Positions 32,082-41,435 of a stretch of 46,870 nucleotides of DNA are shown in pieces (position 1 is the stretch's first letter; every line of letters starts with the position of its first letter). The DNA is from Saccharothrix luteola. Its GTDB lineage: Bacteria; Actinomycetota; Actinomycetes; Mycobacteriales; Pseudonocardiaceae. Position numbers and translations under genes: made by a program. The DNA lies in the NCBI RefSeq assembly GCF_020859565.1, contig NZ_JAJHUO010000002.1, positions 235,389 to 282,258 of the forward strand, written 5' to 3'. The notes beneath the pieces are model-generated. The model was not told where the DNA came from. It was given only the letters and a program-made list of their open reading frames with translations, and made no database searches.

Positions 32082-35000
32082 ATGCCGCTCAGACGAGGCA
32101 ACACGCTCCTGCTCGCCGCCGCGCTGGCCCTCGGGGGCGCGCCGGCGTTCGCGGCGCCCGCCGCCGCTGCCCCCGACGTGGACCCGACCACCTTGGTGAA
32201 CCCGTTCGTCGGCACGCAGAACTTCGGCAACACGTTCCCCGGCGCGAGCATGCCGTTCGGCATGGTGCAGGTCAGCCCGGACACCGGTGGCCAGGGCGGT
32301 TACGACTACGAGCAGCAGGAGATCCACGGCTTCAGCCAGACGCACCTGTCCGGCGTCGGCTGCGGCGTCGCGGGCGAGCTGCCGGTCATGCCGACGACCG
32401 GCCCGGTGGACAACGTTGACACCGCCGGTTACCGGTCGAAGTACTCGCACGCCGACGAGGAGGCCCGACCGGGTTACTACCGCGTCGGACTGTCCCGCTA
32501 CGGGGTGAACGCCGAGCTGACCGCCACGCCGCGCACCGGCTGGCAGCGCCACACCTTCCCGGCGGGCGCGCAGGCGAACGTCCTGTTCAACACCGGTAAG
32601 GCCAACCAGCAGGTGCTGGACTCCGAGGTGCACGTCGTCGGCGACCGGACCGTCGAGGGTCGGATCAAGGCCGGGCGGTTCTGCGCCGGTCACGACGAGC
32701 ACACCGTGTACTTCACCGCCACGTTCGACCGGCCGTTCGCGAGCTTCGGCACGTGGCGCGGCACGACCCGGTCGCCGGGCGTGCCGGACGCGGCCGGCCA
32801 GGGCGGCAACGGCGCCTGGGTGAGCTTCGACGCCACGGCCGACCGGGACGTGGTGCTCAAGGTCGGCCTGTCCTACACCGGGATGGACGGCGCGCGGAAG
32901 AACCTCGCCGCCGAGACCGGCGACTCCCACGACTTCGACGCGACCAGGGACGAGGCGCACCGGGCGTGGGTGGAGCGGCTGGACTCGATCAAGATCGACG
33001 GTGGCGCGCCGGAGCGGCGGACCGCGTTCTACACCGCGCTCTACCACTCGTTGCTGCACCCCAACCTGGCCGGCGACGTGGACGGCCGGTACATGGGCTT
33101 CGACGGCCGACCGCACGTCGCGGACGGCTTCACGCCGTACCAGAACCTGTCGTTGTGGGACACCTACCGGCCGCAGAACCAGCTGTTGGAGCTGCTGGAA
33201 CCCCAGGTCGCCCGGGACGTGGCGCTCTCGGTGGTCGCGAGCGGCCGGGACGGCGGGTGGCTGCCGCGCTGGGCGCTGGCCAACAGCGAGACCAACATCA
33301 TGACCGGTGACCCGGTGACGCCGTTCCTGGTCGAGGCGTGGTCGAAGGGCCTGCTCGCCGGGCACGAGGACGAGGCGTACGAGCTGCTCAAGCGCAACGC
33401 CACCAGCGTCCCGCCGGCGGACTCGCCGTACAACGGGCGCTCCGGTGTGGAGTTCTACCTCGACCGCGGCTACGTCCCGTCCGGTCTGAAGCTCGGCGTC
33501 GACTGCGCGCACAAGGGCGGCGACAACGACTGCGTGCACCCGGCGTCGGCCACGCTGGAGTACGCGGCGGCCGACGCGTCGCTCGCCGTCATGGCCCGCG
33601 GCCTGGGCAAGCACGACGACGCGCGGGTGTTCGCCGAGCGCGGGCAGTGGTACCGCAACCTGTGGGACGCCTCGACCGGCCACTTCCGGCCCCGCACGGC
33701 CGAGGGCACGTGGGTGACGCCGTACAACCCGGTCGACGCCGGTCACCAGTTCCACGAGGGCGGCGCGTTCCAGTACCAGTGGCTCGTGCCGCAGGACCCG
33801 AACGGCCTGGTGCAGCTGATGGGTGGACGGCGGGCGACCGAGCAGCGGCTGGACGCGTTCTTCGCCTACGACAAGCTGCTCGCCGACCCGGCCGGGACCG
33901 TGCGCAACGACTGGATCACCCAGCCGTACGACTACTACGGCAAGCCGACCTACAACCCGAACAACGAACCCGACCTGCTCGCGCCGTACTTCTACCTGTC
34001 CACCGGCACGCCCGCGAAGACGGCGACCGTGGTGCGCGCGGCGATGACGTTGTTCACCACCGGGCCGGACGGCATGACCGGCAACGACGACCTGGGCACG
34101 ATGTCGGCCTGGTACGTGTTCTCGTCGCTCGGCCTGTACCCGACGATGAGCGGCGGCGACTTCCTCGCGCTGTCCAGCCCGCAGTTCCCGGGCGCGACCG
34201 TCCGAACGGGACAGCGGACGCTGACCATCACCGCGCCGGGCGCCAGTGACGCCAACCGGTACGTCCAGCAGGTGTCGTTCAACGGCCGGGACGTGCGCAA
34301 GACGTGGCTGGACTGGGACACCGTGGCCGGCGGCGGCACGTTGGCGCACCGGCTCGGCACCGTGCCGTCGTCCTGGGGCACCGGTCCCGGCGCCGAACCG
34401 CCGTCGGTCAACCACGCGCCGGCCGACGGGCGGCGGCACGTGGACGCGTCGCTGCGGCAGGCGTCGGCGGTCGTGCCGACCTCGGACGCGCCGCAGACCG
34501 TCGAGCTGACCCTGGACGTGCTCGTGCAGGCGCCCGGCACGGTGCCGGTCGGCATCACGGCGACCGCGCCGGACGGCTGGTCGGTGACGACCTCCGGGCA
34601 GCTGCTGATCAAGTCGGCCCGGTTGCCGACCCAGCGGTCGGTGCCGGTGGTGGTGACGGTGCCGGCCGGCACGCCGATCGGCCGCTACCCGGTGCGGGTC
34701 ACGGTCGCGGGCCCGAACACCGTGGTGCGCGAGGCCGTGGTGGACGTCCGGAAGGCGGCGACGTGCGCGGCGGCGGGCGCGCAGTGCGCGGTCGACCTGG
34801 CCGGTGAGCTCGACCACGACGGCACCGCCACCGTCGCCGCGCCCGACCAGGGCAACTTCGACGGCTCGGGCTGGAGCTACGACGCCGCGCTGCTGCCCGC
34901 ACCCGGCCCGGTGGTGCTGGGCGGCGTGACCTACCAGGCGCCGGACGCGTCCGGCGCGGCGGCGAACTTCGTGGAGGCACGCGGGCAGGCGATGCTGCTG

Positions 35001-35309
35001 CCCGGCGGTGAGCACTCCGCGCTGCGACTCGTGGCGGCGTCGCACAACGGCCCGGTGACCACGGCCGTGACCATCCGGTACGCCGACGGCAGCACGGCGG
35101 AGGCGGCCATGACGGTCGGCGACTGGGCCGGCGCCGGCAGCACGGTCGTGCTGGAGATGCCGCACCGCATCAAGGCCGGTCAGGGCGTGGACGGCCCGCC
35201 GGTGCGCCTGTTCGGCCTCTCCCTGCCGCTCGACCCGGCCAAGGCGGTGCACTCCGTGACCTTGCCGAACGACCCGCGGGTGGAGGTGTACGCGATCACG
35301 CTGACCTGA
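32082..35309 (+). CDS. Secreted GH92 alpha-mannosidase with C-terminal accessory domains
   Basis: The 1075-residue protein has an N-terminal signal peptide (MPLRRGNTLLLAAALALGG, cleavage near AFA-AP). A GH92 catalytic region covers about 40-760: VNPFVGTQNFGNTFPGASMP at the start, SLWDTYRPQNQ, GRDGGWLPRW, and the family motif GNDDLGTMSAWYVFSSLGLY near 665-685. GH92 enzymes are Ca2+-dependent exo-alpha-mannosidases acting on N-glycan or yeast mannan. The region from about 790 holds an NPCBM/NEW3-like beta domain (VELTLDVLVQAPG and later) and a second beta-sandwich. The ATG at 32082 has AGAGAGG about 11 bases upstream. It is probably induced by a glycan through the palindrome upstream. Confidence 0.9.
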   Translation: MPLRRGNTLLLAAALALGGAPAFAAPAAAAPDVDPTTLVNPFVGTQNFGNTFPGASMPFGMVQVSPDTGGQGGYDYEQQEIHGFSQTHLSGVGCGVAGELPVMPTTGPVDNVDTAGYRSKYSHADEEARPGYYRVGLSRYGVNAELTATPRTGWQRHTFPAGAQANVLFNTGKANQQVLDSEVHVVGDRTVEGRIKAGRFCAGHDEHTVYFTATFDRPFASFGTWRGTTRSPGVPDAAGQGGNGAWVSFDATADRDVVLKVGLSYTGMDGARKNLAAETGDSHDFDATRDEAHRAWVERLDSIKIDGGAPERRTAFYTALYHSLLHPNLAGDVDGRYMGFDGRPHVADGFTPYQNLSLWDTYRPQNQLLELLEPQVARDVALSVVASGRDGGWLPRWALANSETNIMTGDPVTPFLVEAWSKGLLAGHEDEAYELLKRNATSVPPADSPYNGRSGVEFYLDRGYVPSGLKLGVDCAHKGGDNDCVHPASATLEYAAADASLAVMARGLGKHDDARVFAERGQWYRNLWDASTGHFRPRTAEGTWVTPYNPVDAGHQFHEGGAFQYQWLVPQDPNGLVQLMGGRRATEQRLDAFFAYDKLLADPAGTVRNDWITQPYDYYGKPTYNPNNEPDLLAPYFYLSTGTPAKTATVVRAAMTLFTTGPDGMTGNDDLGTMSAWYVFSSLGLYPTMSGGDFLALSSPQFPGATVRTGQRTLTITAPGASDANRYVQQVSFNGRDVRKTWLDWDTVAGGGTLAHRLGTVPSSWGTGPGAEPPSVNHAPADGRRHVDASLRQASAVVPTSDAPQTVELTLDVLVQAPGTVPVGITATAPDGWSVTTSGQLLIKSARLPTQRSVPVVVTVPAGTPIGRYPVRVTVAGPNTVVREAVVDVRKAATCAAAGAQCAVDLAGELDHDGTATVAAPDQGNFDGSGWSYDAALLPAPGPVVLGGVTYQAPDASGAAANFVEARGQAMLLPGGEHSALRLVAASHNGPVTTAVTIRYADGSTAEAAMTVGDWAGAGSTVVLEMPHRIKAGQGVDGPPVRLFGLSLPLDPAKAVHSVTLPNDPRVEVYAITLT

Positions 35310-35449
35310 GGCCGCCGCGCCGCGGCCCTCGCCCTGCGCCGGGGAAAAGTCCGCCCATCGAGGTTTGCCGGTCGACGAAGCAGGGAATCGGTACGGGGCC
35401 GGCGGCCGCCGGTGATCCGATTCGCTGGTGGACTGCCGTGAGGGGCGGA

Positions 35450-35818
35450 ATGAGTCTGCATATTGCCGGTGACGATGACGTGGTCGTGTCGTTCGAACGG
35501 CGGGGGGCGGCCTCGGTGCTGGTGGTGCGAGGCTGCGTCGACACCGAAACGGTCCGGGTGCTGCGGGAGCACCTGGACCCGGCGCCGGGAGGTCCGGGTG
35601 GGGTGGTGGTGGACCTGAGCGATGTCTCCTTCTTCTCGACGGCCGGCGCGGCGGTGCTGGCGTCGGTGAACCGCCGGGTCCGGCTGCACGTCGTCGTGAC
35701 CCCGTTGATCCGCCAGGTCCTGCACGAGGCGGGTGTGGCCGACTCGCTCGACCTGCACGACTTCCCCGCTGAGGCCGAGGAGGCGGCGACCCCATCCCCC
35801 CTGCTGCTGGTGGGCTGA
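35450..35818 (+). CDS. STAS-domain anti-sigma factor antagonist
   Basis: The 122-residue protein has the SpoIIAA-like STAS fold, with SVLVVRGCVDTETVRVLREHL and VVVDLSDVSFFSTAGAAVL. Ser63 or Thr64 in FFSTAG occupies the phosphorylation position, although the usual Asp before Ser is Phe here. Such proteins bind an anti-sigma kinase when dephosphorylated. No partner kinase or sigma factor lies beside it. ATG 35450 has GAGGGGCGG upstream; GTG 35438 is an alternative. It ends close to a strong terminator. Confidence 0.8.
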   Translation: MSLHIAGDDDVVVSFERRGAASVLVVRGCVDTETVRVLREHLDPAPGGPGGVVVDLSDVSFFSTAGAAVLASVNRRVRLHVVVTPLIRQVLHEAGVADSLDLHDFPAEAEEAATPSPLLLVG

Positions 35819-35823
35819 CGACC

Positions 35824-35860
35824 GCGCCCTGCCGTGCCCCACCCCGGCACGGCAGGGCGC
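35824..35860. terminator. 15-bp stem-loop between convergent genes
   Basis: Arms at 35824-35838 (GCGCCCTGCCGTGCC) and 35846-35860 pair perfectly around a 7-nt loop. The hairpin lies between the STAS gene and the convergent acidic gene and can serve both as a bidirectional terminator. Confidence 0.8.
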
Positions 35861-35873
35861 ACGGCCCGCCCGG

Positions 35874-36374
35874 TCAGAGGTCGTCGTCGAGGGACGTGAA
35901 CGGCGGGTCGTCGTCCAGCCAGGGGTCCTCGACGATCGGCGTCTCGTCGAGGCCGAGCGCGAGCGGGTCGACGTGCGGCGCGGCGTCCAGGATCGACGGG
36001 TCCAGCACCTCCGCCCGCTTCCAGTCCTCGAATCCCCGGTCGCGCCTGCGGCGTTCCTCGGTGATCCACCCGCGCCCCTCGACCGCCACGGCTTCCAGGA
36101 TGCGCAGCGCCGACGTGATCCCGGAGGCTCCGAGGGCCAGCTCCTCCAGCTGTTCCTTGTTCTCCTCCTCCTTGTCGCTGAGCTCCTCGAAGTTCTCCAC
36201 CAGCAGGCTGATGTCGCGGCTGTTCTTCAGCGACAGGCACAGCGCCCGGCTGTGCACCGTGCTGCGGCGCGAGTCCGGCAGGGTCTTGACGTCGTTGTCC
36301 CGCAGGATGACGATCTTGCGCTCCTTGCCGGCGAACTCCACGCCCACCTCCTTGACCTCGACCTCGACCAGCAC
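35874..36374 (-). CDS. Acidic protein of unknown function, probably 5'-truncated
   Basis: The 166-residue product is rich in Glu and Asp. Residues 1-50 form beta-like strands ([31 protein letters not shown]). Residues about 52-85 are a charged helix with coiled-coil character ([20 protein letters not shown]), and the C-terminal 40 residues are acidic and Pro-rich, ending SLDDDL. I do not recognise a family. GTG 36374 is the only possible start: an in-frame stop lies eight codons upstream and there is no ribosome site. The protein starts in mid-strand, and the next gene on the other strand is also missing its 5' end. I infer that a deletion removed the starts of both genes. Confidence 0.55.
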   Translation of the reverse strand: MLVEVEVKEVGVEFAGKERKIVILRDNDVKTLPDSRRSTVHSRALCLSLKNSRDISLLVENFEELSDKEEENKEQLEELALGASGITSALRILEAVAVEGRGWITEERRRRDRGFEDWKRAEVLDPSILDAAPHVDPLALGLDETPIVEDPWLDDDPPFTSLDDDL

Positions 36375-36376
36375 CA

Positions 36377-36818
36377 GCGCGCCTGCACGTGCTGCTGGTC
36401 AACCGGGGCGTCGAGCCGTACCGCGGGCGCCTCGCGCTGCCGGGCGGGTTCCCGTCCACCGAGGACGAGGACATCGACGTCGCGGCGGCGCGGGAACTCG
36501 CCGAGGAGACCGGGCTCGACGCGGCCGGGCTGCACTTGGAGCAGTTGCGGACCTACGGCGCGCCGGGCCGTGATCCGCGCATGAGGGTGGTCACCGTGTG
36601 CTACCTGGCCATGGTGCCGAACCTGCCGCTGCCCAGCGCGGGCGGTGACGCGCTGGTCCGAGGAGCTGGACGCGCGCAACTTCCACCGCAAGGTCACCGG
36701 TGTCGACGGTTTCCTGGTGGCCACCGGCAAGCGCACCAGCGGCAACGGCGGACGCCCCGCCGTCATCTACCGCCGCGGCCCGGCCACGGTCCTGCACCCG
36801 CCGATCCTGCGCGGCTGA
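36377..36818 (+). pseudogene. Nudix/NrtR-like gene, 5'-truncated with internal frameshift
   Basis: The sequence opens in mid-domain with [21 protein letters not shown] and the Nudix box around [24 protein letters not shown], but the first 20 or so residues and any start are missing. After LPSAGGDA the frame is lost. In another frame a typical C-terminal winged-helix tail appears: [27 protein letters not shown], then a stop at 36816. The segment linking the Nudix and wHTH domains is absent. NrtR proteins are ADP-ribose-sensing regulators or hydrolases. The gene is inactive as written. An open frame running on into the next gene is accidental. Confidence 0.7.
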
Positions 36819-36880
36819 GCGGTCGGCTTGCGTTGACGTCACGGTCAAGGCCTAGCGTCGCGGTCCATGAGGACTGCCCG

Positions 36881-37744
36881 ATGAAGTTCGCTGTCAGCTA
36901 CAGCACGCCGTACTTCGGCGTGGACCCCGACCGGCTCGTCGCCTACGCCCGGCACGCCGAGGAGTGCGGCTTCGAGGCGTTGTACCTGCCGGAGCACATC
37001 GCGGTGTACCCCGGCGCCTCGGTCGGCACGCACGAGATCCCGCCGGCGCTGCCCTACGCCGACCCGCTCGACTGCCTGGCGTTCGTCGCGGCGGCGACGC
37101 GGCGGATCCTGCTCGGCACGGGCGTGCTCCTGCTGCCTTACCACCACCCCGTGGTCCTGGCCAAGCGCCTCGCGACCGTCGACGTGCTGTCGAAGGGCCG
37201 GATGCGGTTGCTGACCGTGGGCCTGGGCACGTTGCCCGGCGAGGCCCGGGCGGTCGGGGTGGACTTCGGCACGCGCGGCCGTCGGGCCGACGAGGCGATC
37301 GACGTCCTGCGGTTGTTGTGGGAGGGAGGTGAGGAAGGCGTGAGCTTCGCGGGGGAGTTCTTCGCCTTCGAGAACCTCTGCAGCTTCCCGAAACCGCTCG
37401 GGGTGCGGCACCTGCCCGTCCACGTCGGCGGTTCGAGCCGGGCCGCCGCACGCCGGGCCGGGCGCCGCGGTGACGGGTACTTCCCCGGCGGCGTGCTCGT
37501 GCCCGACGAACGCGCCCTCCAGTGGGAGCTCGTGCGGTCGACCGCGATCGAGGCCGGTCGTGACCCGGACGCGTTGGACCACACGCGGTGGGGCTCCGTC
37601 GAGATGTCCACGGACACGGCGCAGGCGTTCGCCGAGCAGGGTGTGACGCGCGTCGTCGTGAGCGCGACCAGCGCGGACCCCGGTGAGCAGCGGGACCAGT
37701 TGTCGGCGTTCGCGGAGAGGTTCGACCTCGACGGCGGGACGTGA
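36881..37744 (+). CDS. LLM-class F420-dependent oxidoreductase
   Basis: The 287-residue protein is a luciferase-like monooxygenase-fold enzyme: [56 protein letters not shown] and a G-x-G pattern at [30 protein letters not shown] matches the LLM F420 subgroup. These enzymes use F420 or FMN for hydride transfer to varied substrates. The ATG at 36881 follows GAGGAC about eight bases upstream. It stands alone between the broken Nudix gene and the protease. Confidence 0.85.
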   Translation: MKFAVSYSTPYFGVDPDRLVAYARHAEECGFEALYLPEHIAVYPGASVGTHEIPPALPYADPLDCLAFVAAATRRILLGTGVLLLPYHHPVVLAKRLATVDVLSKGRMRLLTVGLGTLPGEARAVGVDFGTRGRRADEAIDVLRLLWEGGEEGVSFAGEFFAFENLCSFPKPLGVRHLPVHVGGSSRAAARRAGRRGDGYFPGGVLVPDERALQWELVRSTAIEAGRDPDALDHTRWGSVEMSTDTAQAFAEQGVTRVVVSATSADPGEQRDQLSAFAERFDLDGGT

Positions 37745-37958
37745 CGCCGGGCGTCGCGCGCGACGACCATTCGTGCCACGCGGGGCCTGGCGTTCGAACC
37801 AGGCGTGCACTGCGGATGACGAGGGGCGCGGACGCCCTTCGGTCGCCCGTGGCCGCGACCGCACGCCGCCGTCCTTCGGGCTGCCGCACCGGCCCGCCCC
37901 GCAGCCGTGACCGACGTGTCACGCTCGGTGGTCGGATCTCAACCCTGCGGAGGTTTCG
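37745..37958. other. Intergenic region with a small stem-loop
   Basis: A GCCTGG / CCAGGC stem with an 8-nt loop (37785-37804) follows the oxidoreductase and may help end its transcript. A good ribosome site (GGAGG, 37949-37953) lies before the protease. No other gene or clear promoter is seen. Confidence 0.35.
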
Positions 37959-39503
37959 ATGAAGCGCAAGGTCTTGGTGAACGGGGTGCTGGGCGCGGTG
38001 GCGCTCACCGCCGGCCTCGTGGTCGGCGCGCCGCCGGCGGGTGCGGCGGAAGGCGACATCGGGCTCGCCGCCGCCGGCACCGCCGTGCCGGGGCACTACC
38101 TGGTGGTGCTGGAGGACGAGGTGGCCGTCCAGGCGGCCGACCTCACCGCCAAGCACGGCGGCACGGTGACGGCCACGTGGCGGCACGCGTTACGCGGCTT
38201 CGCCGTCGCCGCGAGCGAACGGGAAGCGAGAAGACTGGCCGCGGACCCCGCGGTGCGGTCCGTCAGCCAGGACGGCCGGGTCCAGGCGGTCGACACGCAG
38301 CCGAACCCGCCCTCGTGGGGGCTCGACCGCATCGACCAGCGCGACCTGCCGCTGAACTCCTCCTACAGCTACGACACGTCCGCGGCCAACGTGCGCGCGT
38401 ACATCCTCGACACGGGCATCCGCACCACCCACTCGACGTTCGGCGGCCGGGCGTCGTGGGGCTACGACGCCGTGGACGGCTCCAACACCGACTGCAACGG
38501 TCACGGCACGCACGTGGCGGGCACCGTCGGCGGCAGCCAGTACGGCGTCGCCAAGGGCGTGCAGCTGGTCGCCGTCCGCGTGCTCAACTGCGCGGGCTCC
38601 GGCACGTTCGCCCAGGTGATCAGCGGCGTGGAGTGGGTGACCGCGAACGCCGTCAAGCCCGCGGTCGCGAACATGAGCCTCGGCGCCACCGCGTCCGCGG
38701 CCACCGCGCCCCTGGAGACGGCCGTGCGCAACTCCATCGCCTCCGGCGTCACGTACGCCCTCGCGTCCGGCAACTCCAACGCCGACGCGTGCGGCTTCAG
38801 CCCGGCGCTGGTGCGCGAGGCGGTCACGGTCAACGCCTCGACGAACACCGACGCGCGGGCGTCGTTCTCCAACTACGGCACCTGCACCGACGTCTTCGCG
38901 CCCGGTCAGAGCATCACGTCCGCGTGGCACACCGGCGACGCCGCCACCAACACCATCAGCGGCACCTCGATGGCCGCACCGCACGTCGCGGGCGCCGCGG
39001 CGCTGTACCTGGCCACGCACGCCGGTGACGCGCCGGCCACCGTGCACGCCGCGCTCGTCAACGCCTCGACCCCGAACAAGATCACCAACCCGGGCGCGGG
39101 CTCGCCGAACCGCCTGCTCTTCACCGGCCCGACGACCGGTGGCCCGTCGACCGTCACGGCGGTCCGCTACTACGGCGGTCGCGACCACCTCACGTCGGTC
39201 ACCGGCGCCCCGTCGGGCTACGTGGCCGAGGCGTCCCTGGGCCGGCTGCTGACCAGCCAGGCCCCGGGCACGCACCCGCTGTACCGCTGCGCGATCGGCT
39301 GGGACAACTTCACCTCCTACGACGTGAACTGCGAGGGCCAGACCCGCGTCGGCCTGCTCGGCTACGCCCACGACGGAGCGGTCGCCGGCAGCCACCCGAT
39401 CTACCGCTGCCTGGTGCGGGGCAGCGGTGACCACATGGAGTCCTACGACCCGAACTGCGAAGGCCAGATCACCGAGGGCAACATGGGCTTCTTCCTCGAC
39501 TGA
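37959..39503 (+). CDS. Secreted S8 serine protease (proteinase K/aqualysin type) with C-terminal repeat domain
   Basis: The 514-residue preproprotein has a signal peptide (about 1-29, ending AGAA), an inhibitor I9 propeptide (about 45-112) and an S8A catalytic domain. The triad is Asp151 in YILDTGIR, His182 in GHGTHVAG and Ser337 in GTSMAAPHVAG; the oxyanion Asn lies in ALASGNSN. After about 385 comes a 120-residue extension with two copies of a short motif, HPLYRCAIGWDNFTSYDVNC and HPIYRCLVRG followed by HMESYDPNCEG. The extension probably binds a surface or substrate. The ATG has GGAGG upstream. A strong hairpin follows. Confidence 0.92.
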   Translation: MKRKVLVNGVLGAVALTAGLVVGAPPAGAAEGDIGLAAAGTAVPGHYLVVLEDEVAVQAADLTAKHGGTVTATWRHALRGFAVAASEREARRLAADPAVRSVSQDGRVQAVDTQPNPPSWGLDRIDQRDLPLNSSYSYDTSAANVRAYILDTGIRTTHSTFGGRASWGYDAVDGSNTDCNGHGTHVAGTVGGSQYGVAKGVQLVAVRVLNCAGSGTFAQVISGVEWVTANAVKPAVANMSLGATASAATAPLETAVRNSIASGVTYALASGNSNADACGFSPALVREAVTVNASTNTDARASFSNYGTCTDVFAPGQSITSAWHTGDAATNTISGTSMAAPHVAGAAALYLATHAGDAPATVHAALVNASTPNKITNPGAGSPNRLLFTGPTTGGPSTVTAVRYYGGRDHLTSVTGAPSGYVAEASLGRLLTSQAPGTHPLYRCAIGWDNFTSYDVNCEGQTRVGLLGYAHDGAVAGSHPIYRCLVRGSGDHMESYDPNCEGQITEGNMGFFLD

Positions 39504-39527
39504 GCGATGACCGGGCGATGACCTCGG

Positions 39528-39563
39528 GCCTCGGCAGTGGCCGGACGTGGCCACTGCCGAGGC
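39528..39563. terminator. 15-bp stem-loop between convergent protease and ABC genes
   Basis: Arms CCTCGGCAGTGGCC (39529-39542) and its complement (39549-39562), extended by one pair on each side, close a 6-nt loop. It lies between the protease stop and the convergent ABC gene and is a probable bidirectional terminator. Confidence 0.8.
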
Positions 39564-39569
39564 GCCGCC

Positions 39570-41435
39570 TCACACGGCCGCGGCGAACTGGGCCGCGTAC
39601 AGGCGGTGGTAGGCGCCCTCGGCGGCCATCAGCTCGTCGTGGCTGCCCTGCTCCACGATCTGCCCGGACTCCATCACCAGGATCACGTCGGCGTCCCGGA
39701 TCGTCGACAGCCGGTGGGCGATGACGAAGCTCGTCCGCGACGACCGCAGGGCCGCCATGGCGTGCTGCACCAACGACTCCGTGCGGGTGTCCACCGAACT
39801 GGTCGCCTCGTCCAGGATGAGCAGCGACGGGTTGGCCAGGAACGCCCGCGCGATGGTCAGCAGCTGCTTCTCGCCGGCGCTGACGTTCGTCGCCTCCTCG
39901 TCGATGACGGTGTCGTACCCGTCCGGCAGCGTGCGCACGAACCGGTCCACGTAGGTGGCGCGGGCCGCGGCGATGATCTCCTCCTCGGTGGCCGAGGAGT
40001 TGCCGTAGGCGATGTTGTCGCGGATCGTGCCGCCGAACAGCCACGTGTCCTGCAGCACCATGCCGGTCTGCGCCCGCAGGTCCTCCCGCTTCAACGCGGT
40101 GATGTCCACCCCGTCCAGCGTGATGCGGCCCGCGTCCAGCTCGTAGAACCGCATGATCAGGTTCACCAGCGTGGTCTTGCCCGCGCCCGTCGGGCCGACG
40201 ATCGCGACCGTCTGCCCCGGCTCGGCCACCAGCGACAGGTCCTCGATCAGCGGCTGCTCGGGCCGGTAGGAGAAGCTCACGTGCTCGAACTCCACCCGGC
40301 CGCGGCGCTCGGCGGGCAACGACGCCTCCGCCGGGTCCGGGTCCTGCTCCTCGGCGTCGAGCAGCTCGAACACCCGCTCGGCCGACGCGACGCCGGACTG
40401 CATCAGGTTCGCCATCGACGCCACCTGGGTCAGCGGCTGGGTGAACTGGCGGGAGTACTGGATGAACGCCTGCACCTCGCCGAGGGTCATCGAGCCGGAC
40501 GTGATGCGCAGGCCGCCCACCACCGCCACGGCCACGTAGCTGACGTTCGACAGGAACATCATCATCGGCATGATCAGGCCGGACACGAACTGCGCGCCCA
40601 TCGCCGAGCCGAGCAGCTCGTCGTTGCGGCGCTTGAACTCCGCCTCCGACTCGCGCTGCCGACCGAAGACCTTGACCAGCTGGTGGCCGGTGAACGCCTC
40701 CTCGATGTGCGCGTTCAACGCGCCGGTGTGCTTCCACTGCGCCACGAACAACGCCTGCGACCGCTTGCGGATCCGCCCGGTCGCCACCACGGAGATCGGG
40801 ATCAGCAGCAACGCGATCAGCGTCAGCAGCGGCGAGATCGTCAGCATCATCACCAGCACGCCGATGACCGTCAGCAACGACGTCAGCAGCTGGCTCAGCG
40901 TCTGCTGCAAGGTCGTCGACACGTTGTCGATGTCGTTGGTGACGCGGGACAGCAGCTCACCGCGGGGTTGGCCGTCGAAGTAGCGCAGCGGCAGCCGGTG
41001 GATCTTGTCCTCGACGTCGGAGCGCAGCCGGAACACGAAGCGCTGCACCACGTTGTTCAGCACGCGGCCCTGCCACCAGCCGAACGCCGACGAGACCAGG
41101 TACAGGCCCATCACCCACATCAGGACCGTGGCGAGGGCGGCGAAGTCGACGCCCGCGCCCGCCGTGCCGCGCATCCGGCCGAGGACGCCCTCGAAGATGA
41201 TGTCGGTGGCGTGACCCAGGATCTTCGGCCCGGCCACGGCGAACGCCACGCTGATGACGCCCAGCACGACGACCGCCAGCAACGCGATCCGCTCGCGGCG
41301 CATGCGCTGGACGAGTCGGCGCGCCGACGGGCCGAAGTTCTCCGCCTTGCCCATCGGCATGCCCATGCCGGGCATGCCGCCGCCCATCCGCGGCGGTGGC
41401 GGGGTGGCGGGACGGGGCGTGGTCGTGGTGCTCAT
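39570..41435 (-). CDS. ABC exporter half-transporter B (canonical ATP site)
   Basis: The 621-residue half-transporter has a Met/Gly/Pro-rich N-terminus (PRMGGGMPGMGMPMG), six helices and a C-terminal nucleotide-binding domain. It contains Walker A IVGPTGAGKTTL, signature NVSAGEKQLLTIARA (a deviant of LSGGQ), Walker B LLILDEATSSVD with the catalytic Glu, and H-loop VIAHRLST. It pairs with the gene just upstream in the operon, overlapping it as ATGA. The two form a heterodimeric type IV exporter of the LmrCD/TM287-288 kind, probably for drugs or lipids. A divergent TetR gene likely controls both. Confidence 0.9.
   Translation of the reverse strand: MSTTTTPRPATPPPPRMGGGMPGMGMPMGKAENFGPSARRLVQRMRRERIALLAVVVLGVISVAFAVAGPKILGHATDIIFEGVLGRMRGTAGAGVDFAALATVLMWVMGLYLVSSAFGWWQGRVLNNVVQRFVFRLRSDVEDKIHRLPLRYFDGQPRGELLSRVTNDIDNVSTTLQQTLSQLLTSLLTVIGVLVMMLTISPLLTLIALLLIPISVVATGRIRKRSQALFVAQWKHTGALNAHIEEAFTGHQLVKVFGRQRESEAEFKRRNDELLGSAMGAQFVSGLIMPMMMFLSNVSYVAVAVVGGLRITSGSMTLGEVQAFIQYSRQFTQPLTQVASMANLMQSGVASAERVFELLDAEEQDPDPAEASLPAERRGRVEFEHVSFSYRPEQPLIEDLSLVAEPGQTVAIVGPTGAGKTTLVNLIMRFYELDAGRITLDGVDITALKREDLRAQTGMVLQDTWLFGGTIRDNIAYGNSSATEEEIIAAARATYVDRFVRTLPDGYDTVIDEEATNVSAGEKQLLTIARAFLANPSLLILDEATSSVDTRTESLVQHAMAALRSSRTSFVIAHRLSTIRDADVILVMESGQIVEQGSHDELMAAEGAYHRLYAAQFAAAV

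Noticed and set aside
32058..35795. Very long minus-strand open frame (over 1200 codons) opposite the GH92 gene
   Set aside because: It mirrors third-position G/C bias of the real gene on the other strand; its translation is Arg/Gly/His-rich without domains.
36389..37744. A 451-codon fusion of a Nudix domain and an LLM oxidoreductase
   Set aside because: The linking segment is out-of-frame Nudix DNA. The oxidoreductase has its own ATG and ribosome site at 36881.
37785..37804. GCCTGG-CGTTCGAA-CCAGGC, resembling a tRNA T-arm
   Set aside because: The loop has eight bases, and there is no acceptor, D or anticodon arm in the right positions, so it is not a tRNA.
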